Below are positions 53,701-59,747 of a stretch of DNA of 64,000 bases, piece after piece (position 1 is the stretch's first letter; the number at the start of each line of letters is the position of its first letter). This stretch comes from Ostrinia nubilalis (taxonomy: Eukaryota; Arthropoda; Insecta; Lepidoptera; Crambidae). Location of the stretch: assembly GCF_963855985.1 (NCBI RefSeq), contig NC_087100.1:221001-285000 (forward strand). Direction: 5' to 3'. The position numbers and the translations under genes were made by a program. The notes beneath the pieces were generated by a model. That model made no database searches. It was given only the letters and a program-made list of their open reading frames with translations, and had not been told where the DNA came from.

Positions 53701-56252
53701 GCTACATTAAGAGTTTGAAGCACCTCGTAATCGTGATGATTAGTTGCAGGAGGCTTAACTTTAAAGTAATATTGCTAAAGTTTGCTTTACAAGATACATC
53801 ATATTATGACGCCTGGAAAAAATCTTTAAACGAAAGATTCTTTGGTCATTCTAAAGTTAGCGAACACTCACTCCTCAGAGCCCGGCGCCGTCCGCGCCGC
53901 TCGCCGCGCCTTTCGACGCGCCGCACGCCGCGCCGCAAGCGCGCCAGCGACCAGTCCAGGTGGGCGATCTAGGATTAACAAAAACATTTAGACCTTTGCT
54001 AAGGGGGCGTCCATTAATTACGTGAGACAATTTTGGCAATTTTTCAACCCCCCCGCCCCCCTTGGTGAGATTTAGTGAGATTTTTCCAGACCCCCTCCCC
54101 TTCCCCACAATCTCACGTGAGATTCCTTAAAATACATATTTGCTATGTAAGTGGGTCGTTCTATGCTTCGATTAGGATTAAATATAAAAAAACGTTTCTT
54201 CTAATTTCTTCATTGTTTAGACGGTTTAGAATAAAAAATTGAATAATTTATCATTATCATCTTAATCATTATCATCTTATTTTTTTAATTTAAAATAACC
54301 TACCTTCCTAGTTTTTTCGCAATTTGACCCTTTTTCTTGCTGAAAAAAATTACGTGATATTTGTCGAGACCCCCCCTCTCCCCTGCGTGAGATTTAATGA
54401 GATTTTTCTTGACCTCTCTCTAAACTTTTGTTGTTTCGTGCGTTCACCTCGAAAGATCTGAAATGTTCCACTTACTTGTAGCAGAATCGTCGAGACCATC
54501 CACGCGCTCTGCTATGGTAGAACGCACTCATTTTTGCAAGCGCGTGTATCGTTTTCGACCTTTTAGTCTTGCGTCTGTGGATAAGACACGAAACGTATTT
54601 TAATATCGACCACAAAAGCACGCGAGAAAACTTGTGCAGTGTAGTGTTGTAGTTTGGTTTGAAACATAACAATACCGCACTTTCCCGCAGCACCACGGCC
54701 AGCACGTGCTCGGCCAGCCCGGCCAGCACACCGCCCGCCAAGCGCGCCCGGACACACAACACCAGGTAATTATATTATTAGCGCTATTTTGCAACAAAAA
54801 TGTCTGAAAAATAGTCTGATTTCCTGTCGTCCGTACGTTATTTCGTTTCGCAGAAACAACCAGGACTCTAGGTGATTGGTCAAAGTAAACTTACATAACT
54901 CTGGTAATATGAGTATCAGTATAGCCTCTTTAAGCAAACTAATATTATGTTTAAGTTTGTATACCGTTATCAAAAAATCAAAATCAAAAATCAAAAATAT
55001 TTATTCAGTTTAGACCACAAGTGGCACTTATGAACGTCAATAGATTTGCCATGGATACATTGAAGGATAAATGGCACGACATGTTACAGAGCATGTTGCT
55101 AGCACCAACTATTATCAAAATTTTAGTATCATCCTACTTTCTACAAGGAATATCCAAGTCACTCTTGTAGTGAGAGTTAAGGAAATGTGAGAAGTAATAG
55201 ATGTTGTTTCGTCACGTACCTACTCATATCGATCAAGCCGCTGTATCGCTGCACGGAGTGCACGGCTAGGTTATTATAAGTCTAGCGCCTAACTCAGCCA
55301 GTGCTTGAGGCATGGAAGCGGCACGAGAGTGCTGACAGGGCATACAAATCAGAAGTCCCGCTGACATTTGACTGCCACAAAATCACTCTCGTGTCGCTGC
55401 CATACCTCAAGCACTGTGGTAAGCGTAGACCTATAGTATCCAACTGACGTTTGGTCCCCACAGCGGGCGCTAGTTGCGCGTGAGCGCCGAGGTGCACGCG
55501 GCGCCGCGCGCGCGCTCACAGGCTGCCCGCTGGTACGTACAGAGGGCCTAGTGTGAGTTTTCGTCAAATGTGCTCACTTGTGAGCGCATCAAAAATGACA
55601 TTAAATGTATGACGGATTGTACAGCGCCCTCAGCGGGAAACGTTCAAAAACTAAAATTTTCATACATTCTTTAAACGCGCTTACTAGTGAGCGCGTTTGA
55701 TGTAAACTCACACTCAGACCAGAGATGTTATTTCCTGCATTAGAGAAAATGTTTTTATTTTATGAAAATTTCTATATGAAGCTTTTTTACACCAACCCAA
55801 TAACGCTATCTTAGTTAGTTTCGCCCCTTTAGTGAGGTATAATAACGCCCGTATTCTCAAACATTACTATGAAATCTCACAGTGCGCGTGAACGCACAGG
55901 ATGACACACGAAAAAATCACAGAGCTCTATTCAACGCTGTGCGTTCGATTTACTGCATCACATCATTCACTTAAGCAAGCATCGTTTGTGAATACGGGCG
56001 TAGATGTCATGAGAAGAGGGCCAGTTAAACAGTTGTCAATGGGTGGGTAGTGATGTATGTTATACTAATAGGAAGCATATGTATGGAATATTGAAAAGCG
56101 AAAATCCTCATCACAGGAATAAGGCACTTACTATGCCCACTTTTGTGTTGACACGGTTTGACATTGTCGACTGGCAACATTGCAGGAGCAGCGGCAGCAG
56201 GCGCCCGTCGGAATCGCCTCGCGGGCGCGACCGCACGCCGAAACAAACTTGA
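13539..56252 (+). CDS. Cohesin subunit stromalin (SA/STAG), complete
   Basis: HEAT-repeat subunit that binds RAD21 and CTCF-like partners in the cohesin ring. Exons: 13539-14006, 14557-14727, 14857-15061, 15518-15743, 17002-17125, 18274-18452, 18947-19169, 19943-20074, 27264-27383, 27802-27960, 28335-28547, 30760-30927, 31764-31949, 34227-34392, 43336-43466, 44314-44484, 45820-46020, 47966-48107, 50620-50701, 53879-53959, 54691-54765 and 56186-56252. All phases join to 1,229 residues, close to human STAG2 (1,231). Exon 1 encodes a Pro/Glu/Arg-rich tail. Exons 2-4 hold the STAG domain ([36 protein letters not shown]). Exons 5-6 hold the stromalin conservative domain ([12 protein letters not shown]). 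A second ATG lies at 13569. Exons 4, 7, 11, 13 and 18 are each followed by tandem copies of their own 3' end and donor. Canonical AATAAA at 56783. Confidence 0.93.
14163..14193 (+). repeat. (TG)n microsatellite
   Basis: About 13 TG units in stromalin intron 1, followed by ~100 bp of low-complexity LINE-like sequence. Confidence 0.8.
15585..16690 (+). repeat. Array A: six 185-bp copies of the exon 4 3' end plus donor
   Basis: Copies begin at GCGCCAGTACGAGG at 15585, 15770, 15955, 16140, 16325 and 16510. Each holds 159 bp of exon 4, the donor AG|GTAACA and a 26-bp intron spacer with TGACGTCA. Donors lie at 15744, 15929, 16114, 16299, 16484 and 16669. Only copy 1 has the real upstream exon part and acceptor. 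Reading through a donor meets TAA at once. Copies look identical by eye. The copy junction falls on short homology between exon CTGCCTGCGCCA and intron CTGCCGCGCCA, the latter still visible at 16692-16702. Confidence 0.95.
17222..17290. repeat. (GAATA)n microsatellite with LINE-like tail
   Basis: GAATAGAATAGAATAGAATT followed by TCTTTATTGC looks like a minus-oriented LINE 3' end in stromalin intron 5. Confidence 0.4.
18625..18800 (+). mobile_element. SINE 3' portion
   Basis: The segment CTTCCACCTTCGGCCTGATC then CACTTACCATCAGGTTAGAT is shared with the longer element at 46858-47155. Inserted in stromalin intron 6. Confidence 0.5.
19044..19460 (+). repeat. Array B: three 142-bp copies of the exon 7 3' end plus donor
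   Basis: CTCAACGTGCGGCTGTTCCG recurs at 19044, 19186 and 19328. Each copy carries 126 bp of exon 7 and the donor GAG|GTCAGT, at 19170, 19312 and 19454. The third copy then departs into unique intron and a 22-bp minisatellite. No natural acceptor is included. Confidence 0.95.
19485..19678 (+). repeat. 22-bp minisatellite built on the exon 7 donor
   Basis: About eight degenerate units of the type GAGTCTGAGGTCAGTGACCT. The core GAGTCTGAGGTCAGTGACC differs by one base from the exon 7/intron junction GAGTCCGAG|GTCAGTGACC, so each unit is a potential 5' splice site. Confidence 0.85.
20180..20325 (+). repeat. LINE 3' tail fragment (CR1/Jockey-like)
   Basis: AGTGCCACTTGTGG-type sequence with GTCTAAACTGAATAAATATT is the reverse complement of the tail at 5800-6025. 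Located in stromalin intron 8. Confidence 0.5.
20427..20529 (+). mobile_element. tRNA-derived SINE fragment, split by the LTR element
   Basis: A pol III box B (GGGTTCGATCC at 20492) follows a tRNA-like segment, then AATATTTGTGTGCAT, as in the intact SINE at 30436-30720. The LTR retrotransposon begins at 20530. SINE/LINE-like sequence resumes after 26998. Confidence 0.6.
20530..22539 (-). repeat. LTR (3' LTR in element orientation)
   Basis: Contains an internal ~120-bp tandem repeat at about 20930-21250, with three units around CACAATGGTAAA and TTTACTTTTTGGTAAAATG. The first copy of the SINE flank ends immediately before it. Confidence 0.9.
22677..24752 (-). CDS. Retrotransposon Gag-protease polyprotein fused to integrase remnants
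   Basis: Intact 691-codon frame inside the LTR element. Residues ~180-350 resemble a retrotransposon Gag capsid region ([28 protein letters not shown]). CX2CX4HX4C-type knuckles lie at ~370-407 ([17 protein letters not shown] is atypical, lacking the His). A retropepsin active site [12 protein letters not shown] lies at ~482-493. The frame should then enter reverse transcriptase, but instead jumps within ~120 residues to an integrase-like [18 protein letters not shown] and a C-terminal [10 protein letters not shown] segment. Pol catalytic domains are absent by deletion, yet the frame stays open. It can assemble and process at most; it must borrow reverse transcriptase and integrase. Confidence 0.85.
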   Translation of the reverse strand: MKEERPIRFNLLNKDELIYEVVIRDAVPEKTVELLRGQIRRLAQDIPSDEVSEFEGDALAELRTISSKIDELEGLCNRKPLLLKQLYRVQALGNHIFHRLSRVEAADESDRTLREQLEERLIPLLRRIDRMTHTFVSSYDFQPAEEEVSEVAGLVANESSMVKPVNCNACVHSLNLRFNGKDSVQDFIVRIEELCLSRNISREKLFNSAVELFTDDALFWYRGTRDQLNSWEDLKASLLEEYLPYDYDHRLLQEIRSRTQGPDESICSYLSLMQNYFSRLRKPLDDEEKLSLVKFNIRPSYSIPLVNVEIKSWADLKRHCRQLEAARQRAESFTEPPRGVQNAVAPDLAYKSKSARPKCEAVVKSLSMEKFCVRCRVKDHTLRDCKAPHVVICYRCGEKGVTAVNCPKCVRQKDVKVSGVTKRVATDRRFDVTPVEEWRAWCDFVRAFSKNYKANVSTVRPDDCQDARPYLNVEIGGVPCSGLLDSGAEVSIVGGSAVNYFSHLGELYKSDSTDAVVTANGSTSPTVGYMFLPVVVNDVLKVIKFYVVPGVSSSLLFGINFWKAFQIAPDVLRLVNRRDSIVRHAEAVVSQRLTGDAYKDFKHPNQTTPGLFGKPKVRRRPFQCVSVGFVGSLPRSRRQVFEVDKQLRKSHLRDADCCDRRLRDVVVKKDDVVWRSTHVRSVAPRFKNYVK
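24966..24983 (-). other. Primer-binding site complementary to tRNA-Lys
   Basis: Directly abuts the 5' LTR (element orientation). TGGCGCCCGAACAGGGAC pairs perfectly with the 3' CCA end of tRNA-Lys(UUU). Confidence 0.9.
24984..26993 (-). repeat. LTR (5' LTR in element orientation)
   Basis: Same 2,010-bp length as its partner. The target duplication GCAT follows at 26994-26997. Near-identity implies recent insertion. Confidence 0.9.
26998..27160 (+). mobile_element. SINE/LINE-like remnant after the LTR insertion site
   Basis: TTTTCAAGGCGAGAGTGAAT and neighbouring sequence resemble a lepidopteran interspersed repeat. It may be the remainder of the element into which the LTR retrotransposon inserted. 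Confidence 0.35.
27961..28334 (+). other. Stromalin intron 10
   Basis: Unusually GC-rich for an intron here (GCGCGG patches around 28020-28190). No repeat family or gene recognised. Confidence 0.3.
28432..29020 (+). repeat. Array C: four 152-bp copies of the exon 11 3' end plus donor
   Basis: GCAGCGAGCAG recurs at 28432, 28584, 28736 and 28888. Each copy has 116 bp of exon 11, donor GGG|GTGTGT and a 36-bp spacer. Donors lie at 28548, 28700, 28852 and 29004. Copies 2-4 read GGGCGG where the real exon reads GTGCGG, so the array was amplified from one altered copy. It runs directly into the 36-bp minisatellite. Confidence 0.95.
29021..30176 (+). repeat. 36-bp minisatellite (~32 units)
   Basis: Units read CTGTAGAC(A/C)(G/T)CACCTG then CCATGTTGCTGTCACTGGTA. 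The CACTG..ACTGTAGACAGCACCTG core is present in the spacer of array C, so it appears seeded there. The period is a multiple of three, which opens long spurious reading frames in several frames; these are not genes. Confidence 0.95.
30436..30720 (+). mobile_element. tRNA-derived SINE
   Basis: tRNA-like head GGCCGTTTGGTGTAGTGGTT (box A) and GGGTTCGATTCCCGC (box B at ~30483), then a tRNA-unrelated body and a (TTTA)n tail. Lies in stromalin intron 11. Confidence 0.75.
30965..31222 (+). mobile_element. RTE-type LINE 3' end with (ATG)n tail
   Basis: Contains CGGATTAGCAAGCTGAAGTG, AAAACGCAGCGTGGGACGTC and CAGCAGTGGACGTCCTATGG, then CTGAAATGATGATGATGATG. Fragment of a LINE C-terminal coding end, 5'-truncated, in stromalin intron 12. 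A sister fragment is at 47256-47515. Confidence 0.65.
31884..33462 (+). repeat. Array D: seventeen 91-bp copies of the exon 13 3' end plus donor
   Basis: Starts at CTGGCGGG at 31884 and repeats every 91 bp: 66 bp of exon 13, donor GAG|GTACTG and a 25-bp spacer. Seventeen donors run from 31950 to 33406, and a truncated 18th copy ends at 33462 without a donor. The real exon reads GGGATACG; every later copy reads GGGCTACG, so copies 2-17 share one ancestor. Reading through a donor gives a TGA within three codons. Confidence 0.95.
33635..34085 (+). mobile_element. 5'-truncated RTE-type LINE with 11-bp target duplication
   Basis: Insert 33646-34074 encodes the last ~130 residues of a LINE ORF2 ([53 protein letters not shown]) and ends in an (AACG)n tail. 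Direct repeats GACGTGAAGTA flank it at 33635-33645 and 34075-34085. This is the least decayed of several related fragments in the window. Confidence 0.85.
34393..34730 (+). other. Stromalin intron 14, 5' portion
   Basis: AT-rich, nothing recognised. Confidence 0.3.
34731..35471. mobile_element. 741-bp TA-flanked TIR element, copy 1
   Basis: TIR TAGCCTGACCAGGAACATAA at both ends, flanked by TA duplications, as in Tc1/mariner-type elements. Two further copies of the same 741-bp length lie at 57099-57839 (inverted) and 60105-60845. No transposase; small frames inside are not conserved as proteins. Confidence 0.85.
35507..37726. repeat. ~2.2-kb palindrome (long inverted repeat)
   Basis: Arms 35507-36486 and 36764-37726 are near-perfect reverse complements with scattered substitutions. 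The outer ends are GTGTGCGTCAGAACCGCGGG and its complement. The ~277-bp centre (36487-36763) contains a MITE of the AGTGTGAGTT family. It lies 35 bp from the 741-bp element, in the 9-kb stromalin intron 14. Confidence 0.85.
36619..36758. mobile_element. MITE with AGTGTGAGTT ends (copy 2), centre of the palindrome
   Basis: TTAGTGTGAGTTAACATC and AAACTCACACTACGCC form its ends. It shares GATTTTAGTTCTTGAAAGT with copy 1. Confidence 0.5.
37747..39109. mobile_element. ~1.36-kb TIR element with nested MITE
   Basis: Outer ends ATCAAACGCGAC and GTCGCGTTTGAT are inverted. A second inverted block, TATAGGTGTACCAGAATCTC, lies ~40-60 bp inside each end (37786 and ~39050). A short TIR element with ACTGAACTGTCC ends (38155-38299) sits inside. 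No transposase recognised. Confidence 0.6.
38155..38299. mobile_element. Short MITE with ACTGAACTGTCC termini
   Basis: Ends ACTGAACTGTCC and GGGACAGTTCAG are inverted. Internal GGCGCCACCGTCAATACCGG recurs in the related block at 42836-43050. Confidence 0.6.
39110..42023 (+). other. Stromalin intron 14, middle portion
   Basis: No gene seen. A (TTTA)n stretch with TTTGTACATAAGGCGAACTT at about 40050-40140 looks like a LINE tail. Between ~40340 and ~41440 the sequence is CpG-rich, unlike the rest of the intron, without a consistent open reading frame. Confidence 0.35.
42024..42638. mobile_element. Two nested TIR elements
   Basis: Outer pair: TAGGGTCGCCGCTCACGGGT at the left and CCGTGTGCGGGGACCCTTAT at the right. 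Inner pair (~42095-42571): CACGGCGACTTTTTGTAGCG and AAAAAGTCGCCGTGG. Internal TAGCGATTCTGTCGGGA repeats occur at 42122 and 42144. Non-coding. Confidence 0.5.
42836..43050. mobile_element. MITE related to 38155-38299, partly duplicated
   Basis: CACTGAACTG occurs twice (42836 and ~42904), and the GATCCGG..GGTGGCGCC module occurs twice in tandem. Same family as the element at 38155. Confidence 0.55.
44192..44245. other. Perfect 24-bp hairpin just upstream of stromalin exon 16
   Basis: Arms 44192-44215 and 44222-44245 are exact complements around a 6-nt loop (TGAAAT). The hairpin ends 68 nt before the exon 16 start, in the branch-point region of intron 15. Confidence 0.7.
44591..44784. mobile_element. 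MITE with CATCCACGAAGACGCG termini, copy 1
   Basis: TTTCATCCACGAAGACGCG and CGCGTCTTCGTGGATGAAA are inverted ends ~190 bp apart. A diverged second copy is at 45323-45550. Both lie in stromalin intron 16. Confidence 0.7.
45323..45550. mobile_element. MITE with CATCCACGAAGACGCG termini, copy 2
   Basis: TTTATCCACGAAGTCGCGCC and AGTCTTCGTGGATGAA ends match copy 1. The interior is diverged. Confidence 0.6.
46021..46857 (+). other. Stromalin intron 17, 5' portion with an inverted repeat
   Basis: TATAGTCTATCCAATATAGC then TTGATTAGAATGACGGCTG (46055-46094) is inverted at ~46808-46845, defining a ~790-bp TIR-bounded block. Nothing coding. Confidence 0.5.
46858..47155 (+). mobile_element. tRNA-type SINE
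   Basis: Box B-like GGGTTCGATTCCCAG at 46880 leads a body with AAGTCCGCCTGGCTAGCTAC and ATCACTTACCATCAGGTGAG, ending at an A-run. It shares its 3' half with 18625-18800. Confidence 0.6.
47256..47515 (+). mobile_element. RTE-type LINE 3' fragment
   Basis: Sister of 30965-31222: AGAACTGACGGACGATGGGG, CCAAGGTGGACCGACGACCT, ending ATAATGATGGATGA. Confidence 0.6.
47522..47917 (-). mobile_element. Lep1/Helitron-like element interrupted by a LINE tail
   Basis: Starts ACTAGCTTTTGCCCGCGGCT and ends near ACATTAGTAGGA, the reverse of the copy at 52546. About 190 bp of LINE-like tail ending in (GATTT)n units is inserted at ~47562-47750, with TGATAT on both sides as a possible target duplication. Confidence 0.6.
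47999..49503 (+). repeat. Array E: ten 154-bp copies of the exon 18 3' end plus donor
   Basis: TGGGGCGAGGAGTGGGCGCC recurs every 154 bp from 47999. Each copy has 109 bp of exon 18, donor GCG|GTGAGT and a 45-bp spacer. Ten donors run from 48108 to 49494. Only copy 1 follows the genuine acceptor (CGCAG at 47961-47965). Read-through stays open for one unit but shifts frame, because 154 is not divisible by three. Confidence 0.95.
50229..50400 (+). mobile_element. RTE-type LINE 3' fragment
   Basis: AGGTGGATCGACGATCTGGT, GACCGGTCTTTGTGGAAATC and a TGAAACGAATGAACG tail match the end of the element at 33646-34074. Confidence 0.6.
50620..50705 (+). CDS. Stromalin exon 19 with two possible outcomes
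   Basis: Encodes an acidic segment ([20 protein letters not shown]). If spliced at 50702 (GG|GTGAGG) it continues in phase 2 to exon 20. If not, the frame stops at TGA 50703-50705, giving a 1,156-residue protein without the basic tail. The stop codon overlaps the donor. A (CCG)n run follows at 50708-50739. AATAAA sites at ~51329 and ~51508 could serve the short form. Confidence 0.7.
50708..50740 (+). repeat. (CCG)n microsatellite
   Basis: About ten CCG units immediately after the exon 19 donor/stop. Confidence 0.9.
50741..52260 (+). other. Stromalin intron 19, 5' portion / possible 3' UTR of the short form
   Basis: AT-rich, non-coding. A near-repeat GTGAGGTGAAACGGTTTCGC / GTGTGGTGAAACGGTTTCGC occurs at 50834 and 50887. 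Nothing else recognised. Confidence 0.35.
52261..53139. mobile_element. ~0.88-kb TIR element containing a nested Helitron-like copy
   Basis: CACAAAATATAACAGAAG near 52270 is inverted at ~53115-53132 as CTTCTGTTATATTTTGTG. A Lep1/Helitron-like element lies inside at 52546-52735, so the TIR element is older. Confidence 0.65.
52546..52735 (+). mobile_element. Lep1/Helitron-like non-autonomous element
   Basis: From TAATGTTATAAATAAATGCG to GCGGGCAAAAGCTAGT, ending in the CTAGT signature. Best-preserved member in the window. Confidence 0.7.
53879..53959 (+). CDS. Stromalin exon 20, basic cassette exon
   Basis: 81 nt, phase 2 at both ends, encoding an Arg/Ser-rich stretch ([20 protein letters not shown]), a likely nuclear-localisation or nucleic-acid-binding patch. 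It can be skipped without changing frame. Confidence 0.75.
54001..54420. mobile_element. TIR-like repeat with GGGGGCGTCCATTAATTACG end
   Basis: GGGGGCGTCCATTAATTACG with TGAGATTTAGTGAGATTTTT modules at ~54065 and ~54385 matches a common insect repeat type. The right boundary is unclear. Confidence 0.4.
54691..54765 (+). CDS. Stromalin exon 21, Ser/Thr-rich cassette with KRAR motif
   Basis: 75 nt, phase 2 to phase 2, encoding [20 protein letters not shown]. Acceptor CCCGCAG, donor GTAATT. Confidence 0.8.
54854..54871 (+). CDS. Candidate 18-nt stromalin microexon
   Basis: A pyrimidine-rich acceptor (TTTCGTTTCGCAG) is followed 18 nt later by a GTGATT donor. Inserted in phase 2 it would add six residues (NNQDS plus a split Arg) without changing frame. 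No transcript evidence is available. Confidence 0.45.
   Translation, partial: KQPGL
54966..55175 (-). repeat. LINE 3' tail (CR1/Jockey-like)
   Basis: (ATCAAAA)n followed by TTTAGACCACAAGTGGCACT, same family and orientation as 5800-6025. Confidence 0.5.
55276..55435. repeat. Imperfect hairpin / MITE
   Basis: Arms 55299-55331 and 55384-55416 match at 30 of 33 positions as inverted copies (CAGTGCTTGAGG ... CCTCAAGCACTG). Confidence 0.65.
55464..55473 (+). CDS. Possible alternative terminal exon of stromalin (SGR stop)
   Basis: Acceptor TCCCCACAG is followed in frame by GGGCGCTAG, so splicing from exon 21 here would end the protein at SGR (about 1,210 residues) instead of using exon 22 at 56186. 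It could equally be an unused site. Confidence 0.35.
55548..55725. mobile_element. MITE with AGTGTGAGTTT ends (copy 3)
   Basis: TAGTGTGAGTTTTCGTCAAA and AAACTCACACT ends, with internal GAGCGC palindromes and GACGGATTGTACAGCGCCCT, as in copy 1. Confidence 0.6.
56186..56252 (+). CDS. Stromalin terminal coding exon
   Basis: Follows acceptor TTGCAG and encodes [20 protein letters not shown], stopping at TGA 56250-56252. Joined in phase 2 to exon 21. 3' UTR extends to a canonical AATAAA at 56783-56788. Confidence 0.8.
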
Positions 56253-56782
56253 TGCCTTTTGTAGTCCGTGCGGTAACAAAAAAACCAGATTGCAAAACTA
56301 TTTTGCTACTTTTTTGTACGTGTTCATTGCATTTAGCAAGCTTTACAAAGCCTTTTTTATGTTATAATTAAGTTTAAGTTTTTTTTTGTATGTTTATTTT
56401 TACGTATTGCTCTCCTAAATACATTTACTTAATAATGTATAGCTTTTTTGATGTTATATGAACATTACACATATGATGTGTATTGTTCTCTGTTCTATGT
56501 TTTTTTTTGTTAAATTTTATAATAGAACTAGAAACTAGATATAGACCAAAATGTTTTCATTACCTACATTTTCTGTTATTGTGTAATTAAAGTGGTGTAA
56601 TGGTAGAAGTCGTTTTTGGAAATGTATAAGCTCGGAAGAATAATACAGAAGAAGTTAAATGTTATGTGAACAAAATGTAATATCAGCTATTTAAAGTATG
56701 TTCACTTTGTTGTTTTGTTACTCTACATAAGAATTGTATAATTTACTACTAACGTGTTGACACAGTGCGATGCTAAGGAGAT

Positions 56783-56788
56783 AATAAA
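56783..56788 (+). terminator. Stromalin polyadenylation signal
   Basis: AATAAA about 530 nt after the distal stop codon, followed by T/GT-rich DNA. Confidence 0.55.
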
Positions 56789-57098
56789 TTAATTTGGATA
56801 AATTACAATGTTTTATTTACGTTCCGTAGATGTAATTATTTTCATCGACATTGCTACTATGAGGAGGTGGGTAATAAAATAACATCTTTTTTTGTTTTGG
56901 GCCAAAGTTGCCCCCTAGCGCTAAAGTAACCCCGGCATCTCTGTATTGACTAGCGAAATAGGTAACAAAGCTATTCTAAGTGATCAACTTTTTAATTATC
57001 CACAACGAGGAAGCACTTGCCTATATCTCATCTGGAATCCTCAACCACAGAGAAAGAAACTGGCTAATATCTTATGCCGGAATAAAACAATGCTATTA

Positions 57099-57839
57099 TA
57101 GCCCGACCAGGAACATAAAAACCCTCGCCATGTTGCGGAAAACTAATGGTACTAATTTCTTTTAATGGCAACAGTAACTGAAAACTTCATTGACATGTCA
57201 CCTTGCATGTCAGTCTATTGCTGTCAAAGTGTAAACAAACTTTATTTTAAATGTGTGCAATTGATTTTGTTAATTAAATTGCTAAAATCTTTTTATAGTC
57301 GTGAAAGAAAAGTGGTTCACAATGTGTTAAAGAATTTGTCGAAGATAAATACTAAGGGTTCGGACAATATTTTCATTGAATAATGTTTCCGACAAAGGTT
57401 GTCAAATTGACTGACATGTTTATCGTATAGTACAGTCCACTATGAAAATTAGCTGTGGTTTGTTTCAACTACCTATTTTAAAGTTTTTTGTCACCTTCTA
57501 AGTGTTGAATTTTATGGAATGGGAAAGAAGTACCAAGTTTGAAGCGTTCATGACCAGACATTGCAGTTCAATATTCAAGTTCTGAATTTGATTATTGATG
57601 AATAATAAAATAAATCCTACTAGCTCGATTGATGGTTTCATTTAATTTATTTTAACCAGGTTACCTATAATAATATTTTTTCGTTAATTTATGAAAATAT
57701 CAAATTAGCTCGTAATCCTGAATCCTGATACATAAAGTTAGCCTATTAATTTAACACAGGTACGACTGTACTCAGTGTTGCACTATCAAACGCGATTGAC
57801 GCGCCTCTATGCCAGGTTTTTATGTTCCTGGTCAGGCTA
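57099..57839. mobile_element. 741-bp TA-flanked TIR element, copy 2 (inverted)
   Basis: Same length and ends as 34731-35471 but opposite orientation. TA duplications flank it. Confidence 0.85.
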
Positions 57840-57871
57840 TAATATTGTTGTTTTGTTTTAGCGACAGACCT

Positions 57872-59357
57872 GCGGGTCTAGTCAAAACGCACTTTAAAAT
57901 CGCAAACCCATCGCAAACCAGTCGCAAACAAATAAACAAATCGCAAAAGAGGTCGATAACAAAAAAGGCTTAGTCAAACGGCAAAAAATCGAATCGCAAA
58001 GCCCTACCTATCGATAATCGAAAGACTGGTTTGAAATTTCCCATACAAAGGGTTAGCCAACATGCATTTAAGACTCAATCAAAATCGAATCGAATCGCAA
58101 CACCCGCCATTTTCATTGCGATTACTAAAACCCCGGTGATAAGCTTGGATTCGATCGAAAACCAATAGGGTGAGTTGCACCACCTAACTTTAAACGTAAC
58201 TATGACGTTAACCGGTGTTTTTTGTATGGAGTTTGACAGATTTTAGACGTTTGTCAAAGCTAAACTAAGATGGTGTAACCCACTAGGGCTCCCACTCTAA
58301 GGCTGTTTTGACAAATCCGTATCGCGATGTCGTTTTGACAGCTAGTTTGACAGCGAAGCATAGACGTAAAGAGAGAGCAGAAAGAAGGAAGAAACTAATT
58401 TAAAAAAAAAAAGCTAGAAAAAGTAAAAACAATCGCAAAGTCATAGACATTTTTAACTTTTATTCGATTTTGAATGAACTTTTATATCGCCGCGTCGTTG
58501 GTGGTTCAATGTGCATTTTGGCTGCCATTTTCCGATCGAATCGAATCACTGGTGACGCGGCGACTGACATTAGTGAAAACTTCACATTGGTTTGCGATGG
58601 CATTTTGACTAGACCCACTGTGGGTCTAGTCAAAACGCACTTTAAAATCGCAAACCCATCGCAAACCAGTCGCAAACAAACAAACAAATCGCAAAAGAGG
58701 TCGATAACAAAAAAGGCTTAGTCAAACGGCAAAAAATCGAATCGCAAAGCCCTACCTATCGATAATCGAAAGACTGGATTGAAATTTCCCATACAAAGGC
58801 TTAGCCAACATGCATTTAAGACTCAATCAAAATCGAATCGAATCGCAACACCCGCCATTTTCATTGCGATTACTTAAACCCCGGTGATAAGCTTCGATTA
58901 TATCGAAAACCAATAGGGCGAGTTGCACCACCTAACTTTGACCGTAACTATGACGTTAACCGGTGTTTTTTGTATGGAGTTTGACAGATTTTTGACGTTT
59001 GTCAAAGTTAAACTAAGATGGTGCAACCCACCCTAAGGCTGTTTTGACAAATCCGTATCGCGATGTCGTTTTGACAGCTAATTTGACAGCGAAGCATAGA
59101 CGTAAACAGAGAGCAGAAAGAAGGAAGAAACTAATTTAAAAAAAAAAAGCTAAAAAAAGTAAAAACAATCGCAAAGTCATAGACATTTTTTAACTTTTAT
59201 TCGATTTTGAATGAACTTTTATGTCGCCGCGTCGTTGGTGGTTCAATGTGCATTTTGGCTGCCATTTTCCGATCGAATCGAATTACTGGTGACGCGGCGA
59301 CTGACATTAGTGAAAACTTCCTATTGGTTTGCGATGGCATTTTGACTAGACCCACTG
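57872..59357. mobile_element. Head-to-tail dimer of a ~745-bp TIR element
   Basis: Two copies (about 57872-58617 and 58621-59357) each run from GGGTCTAGTCAAAACGC to GCATTTTGACTAGACCC, so each has its own ~14-bp TIRs. They are joined by CACTG, also found at the right end. Both contain AATCGAATCGCAA motifs. Non-coding. Confidence 0.8.
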
Positions 59358-59747
59358 GTAAGATGGTGGTAGCTAGCTAGCGTTTAAAAAAGGTAGGTCA
59401 GTTATAGTCACGAGTCTTGAATCAGTAAACTGAATTGAAACATAGATAAATAAGTAGGTAATTAAAATACCGTTTAGGATTTTAGATCTTTCGAGATCTT
59501 CAGAAATATTGGCAACGTGTTCTTTAGAGACAGAGAAGGGATTCATGTCTTGTAAATGGTATATCATCACATTCAAGGATAAACGATTTTAGATGTTACG
59601 GTTAAAATATGGGATTAATTTAATAATGGATTATTATTATATGTATATTGCTGGTAACTATGAATTTTTATTTTGGATTTTAGAAGTAGGTAAGTACCTG
59701 CCTCATTAGACAAGTTACAAAATGGGACAGTTTACAGATTACGAAAT

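Noticed and set aside
57165..57383. 72-codon frame identical in two places (also 60561-60779)
   Set aside because: It lies inside the 741-bp TIR element copies; the identity comes from the transposon, and there is no transposase similarity.
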